From positions 124,001 to 188,000 of the forward strand of contig CALUJL010000030.1 in assembly GCA_944320955.1 (NCBI GenBank): 64,000 nt of DNA, written 5' to 3'. The notes beneath the pieces were generated by a model. That model ran no database searches. It had not been told where the DNA came from and saw only the letters and a list, made by a program, of their open reading frames with translations. Below, one piece after another: positions 56,118 through 64,000 of the stretch (its first letter is position 1; each line of letters starts with the position of its first letter). The position numbers and the translations under genes were made by a program. This DNA comes from an uncultured Bacteroidaceae bacterium (GTDB taxonomy: Bacteria > Bacteroidota > Bacteroidia > Bacteroidales > Bacteroidaceae).

Positions 56118-57691
56118 TCTTGGTCGGTCGGTACGGGTTCTTGGTTTTCTTCTTGTGCTGCCGCTTTCTTTTCGGGGCGCATCTGGGGGAAGAAGAGCAC
56201 CTCCTGTATGGCCGTCTGCCCGGTCATCAGCATGACGAGGCGGTCCATTCCGATGCCCATGCCCGAGGTCGGCGGCATTCCGTACTCAAGGGCGCGTACG
56301 AAGTCGAGGTCGATAAACATGGCCTCGTCGTCGCCTTTTTCCGAGAGGCGGAGTTGTTCCTGGAAACGTTCCAGCTGGTCGATCGGGTCGTTCAGTTCCG
56401 AATATGCGTTGCACAGCTCCTTTCCGGCCACCATCAGCTCGAAGCGTTCCGTCAGTTCCGGATTGTGGCGGTGGCGCTTGCAGAGGGGACTCATTTCGAT
56501 GGGGTAGTCGGTGATAAACGTAGGCTGTATGTAGTTCCCCTCGCATTTCTCGCCGAAAATCTCGTCGATGAGTTTGCCTTTCCCCATCGACGGGTCTGTC
56601 TCGATGTGCAGGTCGCGGCATACCTGGCGCAGCGCTTCTTCATCCATCCCTTCTATGTCTACTCCGGTGTGCTCCAGGATTGCTTCCCGCATGGTCACTC
56701 TCTTGAACGGGGCCTTGAAGCTGATCGTCTGTCCGCCTACTTCTACTTCCGTTCCGCCATTCACTTCGCGGCAAATGCGTTCGAGCATGTTTTCAGTGAA
56801 TTGCATCATCCAGTTGTAGTCCTTGTAGGCTATGTAGATTTCCATGCACGTAAACTCCGGGTTGTGCGTGCGGTCCATGCCCTCGTTGCGGAAGTTCTTC
56901 GAGAATTCGTAGACGCCCTCGAACCCGCCCACGATGAGGCGTTTCAGATACAGTTCGTCGGCAATGCGCAGGTAGAGGGGTATGTCCAGCGCGTTGTGGT
57001 GCGTGACGAACGGGCGTGCGGCGGCACCGCCGGGTATCGGCTGCAGAATCGGTGTCTCCACCTCCGTGTATCCCTGTGCGTTGAAGTAGTCGCGCATCGT
57101 GTTGTAGACCTTCGTACGTTTCAGGAAGATGTCTTTTATTCCGTCGTTTACCACCAGGTCCACATAGCGGCGCCGGTAGCGCAGTTCCGGGTCGTCGAAT
57201 TTGTCGTAAGCCACGCCGTCCTTGTATTTCACGATGGGCAACGGCCGGATACTTTTCGACAGCAAGGTCAGTTCCTGTGCGTGGACGCTGATTTCGCCCT
57301 TCTGCGTGCGGAAGACGAAACCTTTTATCCCGACAAAATCGCCCAGGTCGAGTAGCTTCTTGAATACCGTATTGTAGAGTTCCTTGTCCTCGCCCGGGCA
57401 GATGTCGTCGCGTGTCACGTAGACCTGTATGCGTCCTTTGCTGTCCTGCAGTTCTACGAACGACGCCTTGCCCATGATGCGCCGGCTCATCATGCGTCCG
57501 GCTATGCACACCTGTCGCAGGCTGCTGTGGTCCGTAGGGTCTTCCGGGTCCGTGAATTCGGCTTTTATGTCCGTGGAGAAAGCATTGGTCGGGTATTTTG
57601 CGGCAGGATAAGGCTCGATGCCCATGCGGCGCAACTCTTCCAGGCTGTTTCTGCGTATCTGTTCCTGCTCACTCAGTTCGTTAGGAATCAT
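56114..57691 (-). CDS. lysS: Lysyl-tRNA synthetase, class II
   Basis: 525 residues, normal for LysS. The N-terminal OB-fold anticodon domain ([20 protein letters not shown], about 61-145) is followed by the class II core: motif 1 around [18 protein letters not shown], motif 2 in [17 protein letters not shown] and motif 3 in [15 protein letters not shown]. The C-terminal 20 residues after MRPEKK are Glu/Gln-rich and variable. It charges tRNA-Lys in the cytoplasm. First gene of the operon with gpsA and pgi. Confidence 0.97.
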   Translation of the reverse strand: MIPNELSEQEQIRRNSLEELRRMGIEPYPAAKYPTNAFSTDIKAEFTDPEDPTDHSSLRQVCIAGRMMSRRIMGKASFVELQDSKGRIQVYVTRDDICPGEDKELYNTVFKKLLDLGDFVGIKGFVFRTQKGEISVHAQELTLLSKSIRPLPIVKYKDGVAYDKFDDPELRYRRRYVDLVVNDGIKDIFLKRTKVYNTMRDYFNAQGYTEVETPILQPIPGGAAARPFVTHHNALDIPLYLRIADELYLKRLIVGGFEGVYEFSKNFRNEGMDRTHNPEFTCMEIYIAYKDYNWMMQFTENMLERICREVNGGTEVEVGGQTISFKAPFKRVTMREAILEHTGVDIEGMDEEALRQVCRDLHIETDPSMGKGKLIDEIFGEKCEGNYIQPTFITDYPIEMSPLCKRHRHNPELTERFELMVAGKELCNAYSELNDPIDQLERFQEQLRLSEKGDDEAMFIDLDFVRALEYGMPPTSGMGIGMDRLVMLMTGQTAIQEVLFFPQMRPEKKAAAQEENQEPVPTDQE

Positions 57692-57716
57692 GTGTTTTGT
57701 GGTCTTTGAGGTTAAG

Positions 57717-57743
57717 CCTCCCGCAGGTCGCTCCTGCGGGAGG
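57717..57743 (-). promoter_or_regulatory. Hairpin in the lysS leader
   Basis: An 11-pair perfect stem (57717-57727 with 57733-57743) around five bases, within the expected 65-base leader of lysS. No T-run follows on the minus strand, so it is not a typical terminator. Confidence 0.55.
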
Positions 57744-57763
57744 TCTTCATTCTATTTCTCGGG

Positions 57764-57771
57764 CAAAAGTA
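57764..57771 (-). promoter_or_regulatory. -7 promoter element of lysS-gpsA-pgi
   Basis: Minus-strand TACTTTTG, an exact fit to TAnnTTTG, 72 bases before the lysS start. No clear -33 element. Confidence 0.5.
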
Positions 57772-57827
57772 CGGAATATCTCCCATTTGGCGAAAAATTC
57801 CGTCTTCTTTTCCTTTCCTCTGTCGTT

Positions 57828-60050
57828 TTATTCGGCAGTCAGCAGGAACACCCGGCTGGCATATTCCCCGTTCAGCGGAATGTCCAGACCCTGGTCCTTC
57901 AGCGCGCCGCCGCCCAGTGCCAGGCCGTCCAGCCGGCAGGGTTTCCCGCTCACGGAGAGCTCCCGTATGCGGTAGCGCCGTCCGGTGTCCAGGCCTTCCA
58001 GGCGGACGAGGGGCAGCGTCTGGTTGACAAAGTGGTCCATCTTGTAGACGTACACCACGGCCTGTGTCTTCTCCCGGTTGGTATACATCAGCGAAGCCAC
58101 CCCTTTTCCTTCGTAAGGCGATATGAGCCGGTAGATCTCACCCTGCTGTACGAGGGGGCGTATCTCCTTGTAGTCGGCCAGGGCGCGGCGGGCATATTCC
58201 TTTTCCTCGGGGGTGAAAGTCTTCGGTTGCATCTCCATGCCCAGACGGCCGCTCATCGCCACGTCGAAGCGGAACTTCAGCGGCAGACGGCGCCCCGTCT
58301 GGTGGTTGGGCGAAGCGCTCACGTGGCACGCCATGGCCTGCGGCGGGAAGAACATCGAGGTCCCCCATTGTATGTAGATGCGCTGCAGCGCGTCCGTGTT
58401 GTCGCTTGTCCAGAATTCGTCGAAGTAGGGCATCACCCCATAGTTGGCCCGTCCTCCGCCGCTGGCGCAGGCCTGCATCACGAGGTCGGGGTGCCGCTGG
58501 CGTATCCGTTGCAGCGCCTTCTCCAGTCCCCTGTGGTAGTCTATGTAGAGATGCGATTGCCGGTCGCCCGTCAGGTAGTGCGAACCGTATTGCTGCAGGT
58601 CCATGTTGGCATCCCATTTTATGTAGGAAACGCCCGGGTATTGCTCGGCTATGTGGTCCACCACGCCCACCACGAAGTCCTGTACTTCCGGGTTCGACAG
58701 GTCCAGCACGAGCTGTGTCCGTCCCCGTCCCGGTATCGGTTCCCGCTCCGGCGGGCAGACTATCCAGTCCGGATGCTCCTCATAGAGATAGGAGCGCGTG
58801 TTGGTCATTTCCGGCTCGATCCAGAGGCCGAATTTCAGCCCGTATCGTGCGGCCGTGTCAGCCAGGGCCTGTATTCCGTGCGGCAGTTTCAGGGTGTCCA
58901 CCCGGTCCCAGTCGCCCAGGGCGTCCGTGTCGTTGTTCCGTTGGTACTTGCCCGTGCCAAACCATCCGTCGTCCATCACGAACAGTTCTCCGCCCAGGTC
59001 GGCAAAGTCGCGTATCATCGTGTGCATCTCCGGCTCCTTGATGTAGCAGTACACGCCCTCCCACGAGTTCAGCAGCACGTCGCGCGGCGTGTCGGCTCCG
59101 TGTATCTTTCCTTCTTGCAGTGCCCATCGGTGGAAGTTGCGCGATACGCCGCTCATTCCTTCCGTGCTGTACGTCAGGGCCAGGGCCGGGGTGCGGAACA
59201 CCTCGCCCTTCTCCAGGCGGTACTCCGAGTTGTCTTCGTTTATTCCGGCTATCAGCTGGTGCATCCGTGCCGATCCGGTCTCCACGCGCAGGGCGTAGTT
59301 GCCGCTCCAGCACAGGGCCACGCCGATCGTGCGCCCCTCGTTTTCCTGCGGCCGGCCGTCCAGGCCGAACATCATTTCGGCGTGGTCTTCGGCCGAGTTG
59401 CGCACCCCGTTGCGGTTTTTGATTACTTTCATTCCTTCCGTCAGCGGCTCCATGGTCAGTCCCGCCTCGTCGCCCCAGGCTCCGTGCAGGTGGGCCGCCC
59501 AGACATCGCCCCGCCTCATCGGCAGGCAGCCCGAGGCAAAGCGGCGCAGCGTCACCGGTTTCTTCTCCTCGTGGCTGATTTCCGTCCAAGTCTCGATGAG
59601 GTCGCTCTCGGGATAAGCCTTATAGAAGATTTTCACCTCCACCGGATACACCGCATCGCGCAGCGTCACCGTAGCCTCTTGCCCCGAGGCCTGCGTTGCC
59701 TCCGCTACCCTCAGGTCGAGAGTCTGCGCCCCGTTGGCGTGGACCATGCTGATGGCCTCTTCCCGTCCCGCCTCTTGCCCGAATGCGGGATAGGTCGTCT
59801 CGTCCAGCGCCGTGCCGGCCTGCCGCAGCGTGCGTGCAGTCTCGGCCGGGTCCAGGCGGCTGCCGTAGTAGATTGTGCGCAGCGTTCCGTTGGCTGGAGC
59901 TTCCAGCAGAAGCGAGGTCCGGTCGGTTTCGATGCGGATTTCCTGGATTTCGTTTCGGAGCGCCCCGTCGGTGTTTTGTCCGTGGAGGAGCGGGGCTGTC
60001 AGGGCGCAGGCGGCCAATAGGGCGGTGCGCAGGTTGTGGGTGAAAGTCAT
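57828..60050 (-). CDS. GH36 alpha-galactosidase, secreted
   Basis: 740 residues from the ATG at 60050, where a signal peptide begins (MTFTHNLRTALLAACALTAP). N-terminal beta-sandwich to about 320, then the barrel: FVMDDGWFGTGKYQ, GLKFGLWIEPEMTN, nucleophile D480 in YIKWDANMDLQ, ACASGGGRANYGVMPYFDEFW and acid/base D550 in WTSDNTDALQ; a small beta domain ends the protein. The motifs are the GH36 (GH-D clan) set, so it should release terminal alpha-linked galactose from raffinose-family sugars or galactomannan in the periplasm. Stands alone without transporter genes. Confidence 0.95.
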   Translation of the reverse strand: MTFTHNLRTALLAACALTAPLLHGQNTDGALRNEIQEIRIETDRTSLLLEAPANGTLRTIYYGSRLDPAETARTLRQAGTALDETTYPAFGQEAGREEAISMVHANGAQTLDLRVAEATQASGQEATVTLRDAVYPVEVKIFYKAYPESDLIETWTEISHEEKKPVTLRRFASGCLPMRRGDVWAAHLHGAWGDEAGLTMEPLTEGMKVIKNRNGVRNSAEDHAEMMFGLDGRPQENEGRTIGVALCWSGNYALRVETGSARMHQLIAGINEDNSEYRLEKGEVFRTPALALTYSTEGMSGVSRNFHRWALQEGKIHGADTPRDVLLNSWEGVYCYIKEPEMHTMIRDFADLGGELFVMDDGWFGTGKYQRNNDTDALGDWDRVDTLKLPHGIQALADTAARYGLKFGLWIEPEMTNTRSYLYEEHPDWIVCPPEREPIPGRGRTQLVLDLSNPEVQDFVVGVVDHIAEQYPGVSYIKWDANMDLQQYGSHYLTGDRQSHLYIDYHRGLEKALQRIRQRHPDLVMQACASGGGRANYGVMPYFDEFWTSDNTDALQRIYIQWGTSMFFPPQAMACHVSASPNHQTGRRLPLKFRFDVAMSGRLGMEMQPKTFTPEEKEYARRALADYKEIRPLVQQGEIYRLISPYEGKGVASLMYTNREKTQAVVYVYKMDHFVNQTLPLVRLEGLDTGRRYRIRELSVSGKPCRLDGLALGGGALKDQGLDIPLNGEYASRVFLLTAE

Positions 60051-60078
60051 AGCTATTCGTTTTTGTTTTATTTGCTTA

Positions 60079-60097
60079 CAAAGGTAGTGCAAATGTA
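60079..60097 (-). promoter_or_regulatory. Two adjacent -7 elements upstream of the GH36 gene
   Basis: Minus-strand TACATTTG (60097-60090) and TACCTTTG (60086-60079) both fit TAnnTTTG and lie three bases apart, suggesting two alternative starts. The nearer one is 28 bases before the ATG. Confidence 0.5.
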
Positions 60098-60121
60098 CGA
60101 AACGGAAGCCCGGTTTTGCAC

Positions 60122-60169
60122 AAAAAAGAGCGGGCACCCCTACTCCGGAAACAGGGAAGGGATGCCCGC
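60122..60169 (-). terminator. Terminator of the small coiled-coil protein gene (possibly bidirectional)
   Basis: GCGGGCA (60130-60136) pairs with TGCCCGC (60163-60169), extended inward by four pairs after a mismatch. Followed by TTTTTT on the minus strand and by seven T on the plus strand. Confidence 0.8.
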
Positions 60170-60177
60170 CGTTTTTT

Positions 60178-60450
60178 TCAGGCCGGCAGGGGCTGCACGC
60201 TCTCTCCGGCATTCGGGGTCGTTGTCCGTGCCAGCCGTTCGTTCAGCCGGCGCAACTCGTCGTACACCTCATTCAGTCGGCGCGAGACGTGTATGTAGTC
60301 TTCTTGGAAAGCCTTTACCTGTTCCATCAGGTAGGCCATCCGGTCTTCCACGAAACTTGTGAATTGGTCGAGCACCTCTTGTTGCTTCTTCGTTCGTCCC
60401 CCTATCAGTGCCCGCAGGAATTGGGAGAGCAGTTCCATAAATGTCTTCAT
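60178..60450 (-). CDS. Small coiled-coil protein of unknown function
   Basis: 90 residues from MKTFMELLSQFL; a start nine codons upstream (60477) is possible but would overlap the terminator of the gene before it. An amphipathic N-terminal helix is followed by TKKQQEVLDQFTSFVEDRM and a charged heptad-like region (SRRLNEVYDELRRLNERLA) that should form a coiled coil, then a short polar tail. No family recognised. It lies 125 bases downstream of the HU-like gene with a terminator between them. Confidence 0.6.
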   Translation of the reverse strand: MKTFMELLSQFLRALIGGRTKKQQEVLDQFTSFVEDRMAYLMEQVKAFQEDYIHVSRRLNEVYDELRRLNERLARTTTPNAGESVQPLPA

Positions 60451-60474
60451 CGTGTGTGGCTTTTCGATTTTACT

Positions 60475-60511
60475 CAAAAAAATACCGGCCCGCCGGGTCT
60501 CGGCGGGCCGG
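60475..60511 (-). terminator. Terminator of the HU-like gene
   Basis: An 11-pair stem (60485-60495 with 60501-60511) around GGTCT, followed on the minus strand by TATTTTTTT. Confidence 0.87.
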
Positions 60512-60574
60512 AGTGGTGGTATGGAAGTCCGCGGTCTCAGGGAAACCGCAGGCTTGGCCCGTTTACTGTCCCGA

Positions 60575-60991
60575 CTAGTCGTCGTTTCCGGTCGTATCCG
60601 TCGGCTTGCTTTGGCTCCAGCGGGTGAAGGCCGTGGTGGCGGCTATGTGCTTCAGGAGCGTCGAGGGGCGGAACACGATGGCGGCCTTCTTGATGAAGTC
60701 GCTCGTCCATTCCTCCTCCGAAGCGGCTCCGCCGCGGTTGTGCACGGTGAGCTGCATGTTGCCCAGTTCGCCCAGTTCTACGATTTGTCCGCTCTGCAGG
60801 CGGTCCTTGATGTCGTCCACGAGGGCTGCGATGACAGCCAGGATGTCCGGCCGCGTCACCGTACAGCGGTTCTCGATTTTGTCGACTATCATGTCCATCG
60901 TGCTGCGTCCGGCGGCTACGGCCACGGCGTAATAACGGTCTTCGCGTCCCGAAGCGGTGGGGACATTGCGTCTTGCTACTTTGTAAATCAT
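60575..60991 (-). CDS. HU-like DNA-binding protein (Bacteroidetes histone-like type)
   Basis: 138 residues. MIYKVARRNVPTASGREDRYY and TMDMIVDKIENRCTVTRPDILAVIAALVDDI give the helical part of an HU-fold domain, and VELGELGNMQLTVHNRGGAAS the beta arm; FIKKAAIVFRPSTLLKHI ends the domain. Bacteroidetes have many such extended HU-like proteins, often near amidase or surface-polysaccharide genes. A C-terminal polar tail (WSQSKPTDTTGNDD) follows. Likely nucleoid-associated. No -7 element directly upstream, so it may depend on read-through of the RNA described at 61171-61415. Confidence 0.85.
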   Translation of the reverse strand: MIYKVARRNVPTASGREDRYYAVAVAAGRSTMDMIVDKIENRCTVTRPDILAVIAALVDDIKDRLQSGQIVELGELGNMQLTVHNRGGAASEEEWTSDFIKKAAIVFRPSTLLKHIAATTAFTRWSQSKPTDTTGNDD

Positions 60992-61007
60992 GGTGTTTTG
61001 TTTTTCT

Positions 61008-61170
61008 TGAAGGTTAATAAATTGGAGTTTTTCTGAAGAATGCTTCCTCCTTTCCTTCCTTCCTTTCCGGGCACGGCGGATCCTTTCCGCGCCGGGCGTG
61101 GCAGGGGAGTAGAGTCGGCGGTCCGTCCGAACAGGTCGGCCGGATGAGAGTACACGATATGTGTGTGGGC
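61008..61170. other. Leader region between the candidate small RNA and the HU-like gene
   Basis: No gene and no -7 element seen. A purine-rich stretch lies at minus-strand 61060-61035. The frame 61014-61292 (minus strand) crosses the terminator and has no family resemblance. Confidence 0.4.
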
Positions 61171-61207
61171 AAAAAAATCTTCTCCCGGAAGAAATCTGCG
61201 GGAGAAG
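61171..61207 (-). terminator. Terminator of the candidate small RNA
   Basis: CTTCTCCCG (61179-61187) pairs perfectly with CGGGAGAAG (61199-61207), loop of 11, followed on the minus strand by ATTTTTTTG. Confidence 0.83.
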
Positions 61208-61415
61208 CCGTCAGGAAATGAAAAACGGGGAGCCGGAAAAAATATGGATGTGAGGTATGTTTGTTCTGTATTTTAAGCAATAGGTAAAACACCGGTCCCC
61301 GTTTTTATAAATACAGTATTCGGTGTTCCGAAGGGTTATTAGGTTAAACAAGGTGCAGTATGTCAAAGTTCGCTTTCTTCTCTTCCCCTTGCTCGCAGGG
61401 GATAAGAGTCGAATT
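61171..61415 (-). ncRNA. Candidate small RNA of about 245 nucleotides
   Basis: Bounded by a -7/-33 promoter (61422-61453) and a strong intrinsic terminator, with no credible gene inside. Internal pairing: AAAAACGGGG-AG-CCGG (61221-61236) with CCGG-T-CCCCGTTTTT (61292-61306), enclosing 55 bases; alternatively CTGTATTT pairs with AAATACAG. It could be a free regulatory RNA or an attenuated leader of the HU-like gene. I do not recognise 6S, tmRNA, SRP or RNase P features. Confidence 0.45.
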
Positions 61416-61421
61416 ACGTTG

Positions 61422-61453
61422 CAAAGATAATACCCCTCTTCGCGTTTTGCAAG
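61422..61453 (-). promoter_or_regulatory. Promoter of the candidate small RNA
   Basis: On the minus strand CTTG (61453-61450) and TATCTTTG (61429-61422) are 20 bases apart; the -7 element is exact and the -33 element has three of four bases. Confidence 0.55.
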
Positions 61454-61557
61454 TATTTTGCCGAAAAAATTCAGGAGAATATCTAACGTGCTGGATTTCA
61501 GATATATCCTTCTGCCTTATTTTCAATCGGTCATTAGAGGGCCAGTCCGGTGCGGCC

Positions 61558-62694
61558 TCATTGCGGTCTGATGGCCGGTTGGGGTTTATCGCCTTCTTTC
61601 CCCGTCTCTTCTTCTTCGTCCAGCCGTTTCCGCAGGTCGCCCAGCAGGCGCAGGTAGGGCGGGAGTTCCGGGGGCAGGGCGAAACCGAAATTTTTCTTCA
61701 GCGCCTCCGAGAGTGGCGTGAGTGCGTTGTGGTAGGCGCTCAGTTCGTTTTGCAGGTGCTCCCGGTTGAGGGCCAGGCGGCGTATTTCCTCCTCCCGCTG
61801 GTTGCGCAGCCGTGAGCAGATGGGCGTCAGCAGCGGCGTCACCACGTTGTCCAGCAGGTGGTGCCCTTGTATATATAGGTATGTCTCCTCGGCTTTCACC
61901 CCCAGTCCGCCCAGGATTCCCTCCAGCCGGGCCACGGCGCCCCTTTCCTGTGGATATTCCCGTTCCAGCTGGCGCAGGGTGCGTTCCACCCGGTGGCGCA
62001 GGCGGGGCAGGCGCAGCGTCTCCTTCGGCGGTACGGTGGGGCGGTGGCGCGGGGGGCGTTGCCCCCGGTGCGGGGTGGCTTCCGCGCGGTCTTCCGAGGG
62101 CGGGGCAAAAGGGTCGAAGTGCTCCAGCCGGACTGTCTGGTTGAATTCACCCATCGGGAAGCAGCCCTCCCGCCGTTGGCGGTAGAAGTGGATGTTCCAC
62201 AGGAAGAGCGGGAAGATGGTCCGCGAGTAGTGGGCCATGAAAGCCTCCAGGTCCACCGGGTTCGCATCGTTCAGCGTGGCTGCCGTGCAGGCCTCGTGCA
62301 GGGCCGGGGCATAGCAGTGGTAGTTTTCTATGGCGTAGGCATACGTCTGGAAGAAGTAGGGGTTGCCGTTCAGTTGGCGCGAGTTGTGTGTGGCGCGTTG
62401 CAGGAGGTAGTCGTAGTCGCTGTCCACGCAGGCTATGATGTTCCGCCCCAGTGCCACGTCCCGCAGGGCGCTCATCAGCGCCTGCCGTTTCCCCTTGGCC
62501 AGGGCCCGGGCGTCCGGCAGCATGATTTGGAAGTAGCGTGTCTCGTCTTCCAGCCGGCCCAGTATGTGCCGCCAGAAAGCGATGTCCTCGTAGCTCTCCA
62601 CGTAGGCCACTATCTTGCGCCGCGCCTGCCGGGGCTGCAGGCGCTGGGCCGCTTCCCAGTAGCGCGAGGTCAGGTTTTCCCGCAGGCGTTTCAT
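61558..62694 (-). CDS. DUF4435 (AriB-like) TOPRIM protein
   Basis: 378 residues from the ATG at 62694, which overlaps the ATPase stop (ATGA, 62691-62694); earlier codons in the frame lie inside the ATPase gene. Order: a TOPRIM core with E33 and D37 (VAYVESYEDIAFWRHIL), D91-x-D93 (NIIACVDSDYDYLL) and NPYFFQTYAYAIENYHCY; then a longer C-terminal helical region with basic/Pro-rich linker (about 190-240). DUF4435 is the effector (AriB) of the PARIS anti-phage system, where it is released from the ATPase and cleaves tRNA. That this copy does so is inference. Confidence 0.82.
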   Translation of the reverse strand: MKRLRENLTSRYWEAAQRLQPRQARRKIVAYVESYEDIAFWRHILGRLEDETRYFQIMLPDARALAKGKRQALMSALRDVALGRNIIACVDSDYDYLLQRATHNSRQLNGNPYFFQTYAYAIENYHCYAPALHEACTAATLNDANPVDLEAFMAHYSRTIFPLFLWNIHFYRQRREGCFPMGEFNQTVRLEHFDPFAPPSEDRAEATPHRGQRPPRHRPTVPPKETLRLPRLRHRVERTLRQLEREYPQERGAVARLEGILGGLGVKAEETYLYIQGHHLLDNVVTPLLTPICSRLRNQREEEIRRLALNREHLQNELSAYHNALTPLSEALKKNFGFALPPELPPYLRLLGDLRKRLDEEEETGKEGDKPQPAIRPQ

Positions 62695-63542
62695 GGCTCG
62701 GCCGGGGTAGAGGGGTTGCCCGTGCGGGTTATGTCGCTCACCTCCGTCACGGCGTCCAGCCAGCCGTCCATGATGACCGCCGGCGAGTGCGTGGCCAGGA
62801 TGATTTGCGCGTGCGGGTTGAGTTGCCGGATGCAGGCTATCAGCTGTTGCTGCCATTCCACGTGCAGGCTGATTTCCGGTTCGTCCATCAGCAGCGTGCA
62901 GGCCTGCCCGTCCTGGATCAATACCGTCAGCAGGATCACCAGTATCTGCTTCTCCCCCGACGACAGCTGGTAGGGCGTCAGCCGCTTCCCGCTCGGCAGC
63001 AGGAAGGCTATCTCGTTGTGTCCCCGGTCGAGCCGCTTGCCCGTCTCCCGGAACAGGCGGTCTATCGTGTCCTGGAAAGTCCTCCTGGGCCGTCCCGCCT
63101 CCAGTGCCTTCTCCCGTGCCTCGGGAGTCGTGTCCTGCAGGTAGTCGATGATGCGGTTGCTCACGTTCACCTGGTAGTCCAGGTAGCGGCGTTGCAGTTG
63201 GTAGAGCTGCCAGTCCAGCTCCGTCTTCACGTTCTGGTCCGAGAGTTTCCCCAGCGCCTCGCCCGGCAGCAGGGGCCGGTCGATGGAGCGTATTACGTCG
63301 AAGCGTATCGAGTCCGCTTCCGCAGGCTCGAAGAAGAGGCGCACCGTGGCCCCCGTCAGTTGCGAGTGGAATGTTCCCTTCTGCGCGTTCCGCAGCAGGG
63401 CCGTCAGCAGGTTCAGGATGGTGCTCTTCCCGATGCCGTTGGCACCGCTCAGGATGTTCACGTCCGGGCGCAGGTCCCAGCTGATGTCGTGCTCGCCCCA
63501 GAGATGGGTGATTTCGATGCGGCGGATGTATTGTGCATTCAT
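62691..63542 (-). CDS. AAA ATPase partner of the DUF4435 protein (AriA-like)
   Basis: 283 residues, compact. Walker A GANGIGKST (33-41), signature LSSGEKQILVILL (about 193-205), Walker B CTLLMDEPEISLHVEW (about 216-231) and the H-loop ILATHSPAVIMDG (about 249-261). The insert between Walker A and signature is short and helical. The layout is AAA_21/OLD-type, as in AriA of PARIS, though shorter. First gene of the two-gene unit; the DUF4435 gene overlaps it by four bases. Composition is GC-rich like the chromosome, so this module is not an obvious recent import. Confidence 0.85.
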   Translation of the reverse strand: MNAQYIRRIEITHLWGEHDISWDLRPDVNILSGANGIGKSTILNLLTALLRNAQKGTFHSQLTGATVRLFFEPAEADSIRFDVIRSIDRPLLPGEALGKLSDQNVKTELDWQLYQLQRRYLDYQVNVSNRIIDYLQDTTPEAREKALEAGRPRRTFQDTIDRLFRETGKRLDRGHNEIAFLLPSGKRLTPYQLSSGEKQILVILLTVLIQDGQACTLLMDEPEISLHVEWQQQLIACIRQLNPHAQIILATHSPAVIMDGWLDAVTEVSDITRTGNPSTPAEP

Positions 63543-63623
63543 GGTCGGAAGTGTGTTTTTTCGGTTCTTGTTGTTAGGGAAATATGGGTTTTGTTGTTGT
63601 ATGCGTGGGTCGTGCCCCCTCTT

Positions 63624-64000
63624 TTAGCGGCCTCCGTTCAGCTCCTCGGGCGTGAAGACGCGCGTTCCGCCCGTCCGTACCCCGCCCACGGTTCCGGTTC
63701 GCACTGCCGTCCCGCTCCCCGCGGCCGTCCCCCCGCCCCGGTAGTAGCGCAGGGCTTCGGGCATCAGCTTCCGCAGGTTCTCGATGCGCGTCTCGTCCGA
63801 AGGGTGCGTGCTCATGAATTCCGGTGTCGAGCTGCTGCCTCCGGCTGCCATGCGTTGCCAGAAGGGGATGGCAGCCTCCGGGTTGTAGCCCGCCATGGCC
63901 GAGAAGATGAGGCCTATGCGGTCCGCCTCGCTCTCGTTCTGCCGCGAGTAGGGGAGGGTCACGCCGTATTTCGCCCCCAGGCCGAACACCTGTTGCGCCA
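63624..64000 (-). CDS. M48 family metallopeptidase, C-terminal part
   Basis: Partial; the gene continues beyond 64000. The visible 125 residues contain SRQNESEADRIGLIFSAMAG, whose ExxAD supplies the third zinc ligand of M48 peptidases (LoiP/YggG/BepA group), then NPEAAIPFWQRM and STHPSDETRIENLRKLMP, typical for the family. The HExxH zinc motif lies outside. The Gly/Thr-rich C-terminal tail ends FTPEELNGGR. It is probably a periplasmic lipoprotein involved in outer-membrane protein quality control. An 81-base gap separates it from the ATPase gene. Confidence 0.88.
   Translation of the reverse strand, partial: AQQVFGLGAKYGVTLPYSRQNESEADRIGLIFSAMAGYNPEAAIPFWQRMAAGGSSSTPEFMSTHPSDETRIENLRKLMPEALRYYRGGGTAAGSGTAVRTGTVGGVRTGGTRVFTPEELNGGR

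Noticed and set aside
61014..61292. 92-codon minus-strand frame upstream of the HU-like gene
   Set aside because: It crosses the intrinsic terminator at 61171-61207 and has no protein-like pattern.

Overview
The window looks like chromosome from a GC-rich member of the order Bacteroidales. The evidence is SusC/SusD pairs, a hybrid two-component sensor (HTCS), a frdCAB operon of the Bacteroides type, promoters with the Bacteroidetes TAnnTTTG -7 element (sometimes with TTTG about 20 bases upstream), no consistent Shine-Dalgarno sequences, and many lipoproteins and surface proteins. I cannot name the genus from sequence alone.

Layout. 1-6.6 kb: the start of a GH127-like hydrolase, a divergent membrane-bound propeller/AraC regulator, then a thioredoxin-like protein and an S41 protease. 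6.7-10.3 kb: fumarate reductase frdC-frdA-frdB with a strong promoter and terminator. 10.8-16.1 kb: waaA and gltX on the minus strand, divergent from a 7TM-HD phosphohydrolase. 17-32.8 kb: a six-gene surface operon in which FAS1 lipoprotein-SusC-SusD occurs twice, with no hydrolase. 33-36.4 kb: a metallophosphoesterase/outer-membrane pair, then an AT-richer two-gene island of an OLD-type ATPase and a small TOPRIM-like partner. 36.7-42.3 kb: ettA-like ABC-F, aminopeptidase P and a secreted subtilase. 42.5-50.8 kb: an HTCS without a neighbouring utilisation locus, a HAD phosphatase, a small secreted protein, an AT-rich lipoprotein and a GH115 glucuronidase. 51-53.5 kb: a BspA-like leucine-rich-repeat surface protein behind a long structured leader. 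53.7-60.1 kb: the operon lysS-gpsA-pgi and a GH36 alpha-galactosidase. 60.2-64 kb: a small coiled-coil protein, an HU-like protein, a candidate small RNA, an AAA ATPase/DUF4435 pair resembling PARIS (AriA/AriB), and the end of an M48 peptidase.

Shared themes. (1) Two ATPase plus TOPRIM-like nuclease modules occur 25 kb apart. Both have ATGA stop/start overlaps and the same E-x3-D and D-x-D pattern in the partner; both are candidate anti-phage systems. (2) Intergenic regions carry a family of about 22-base imperfect palindromes (GGAAAAG, GGCAG, CTTTTCC) in tandem arrays of two to four, one of which forms a perfect 36-base palindrome used as a terminator. (3) Several promoters lie within 5-10 bases of the start codon, implying leaderless or nearly leaderless mRNAs, while the LRR gene, the second FAS1 gene and possibly the HU gene have long folded leaders. 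(4) Hydrolases for pectin and hemicellulose side chains (GH127-like, GH115, GH36) are scattered singly rather than grouped in a utilisation locus.
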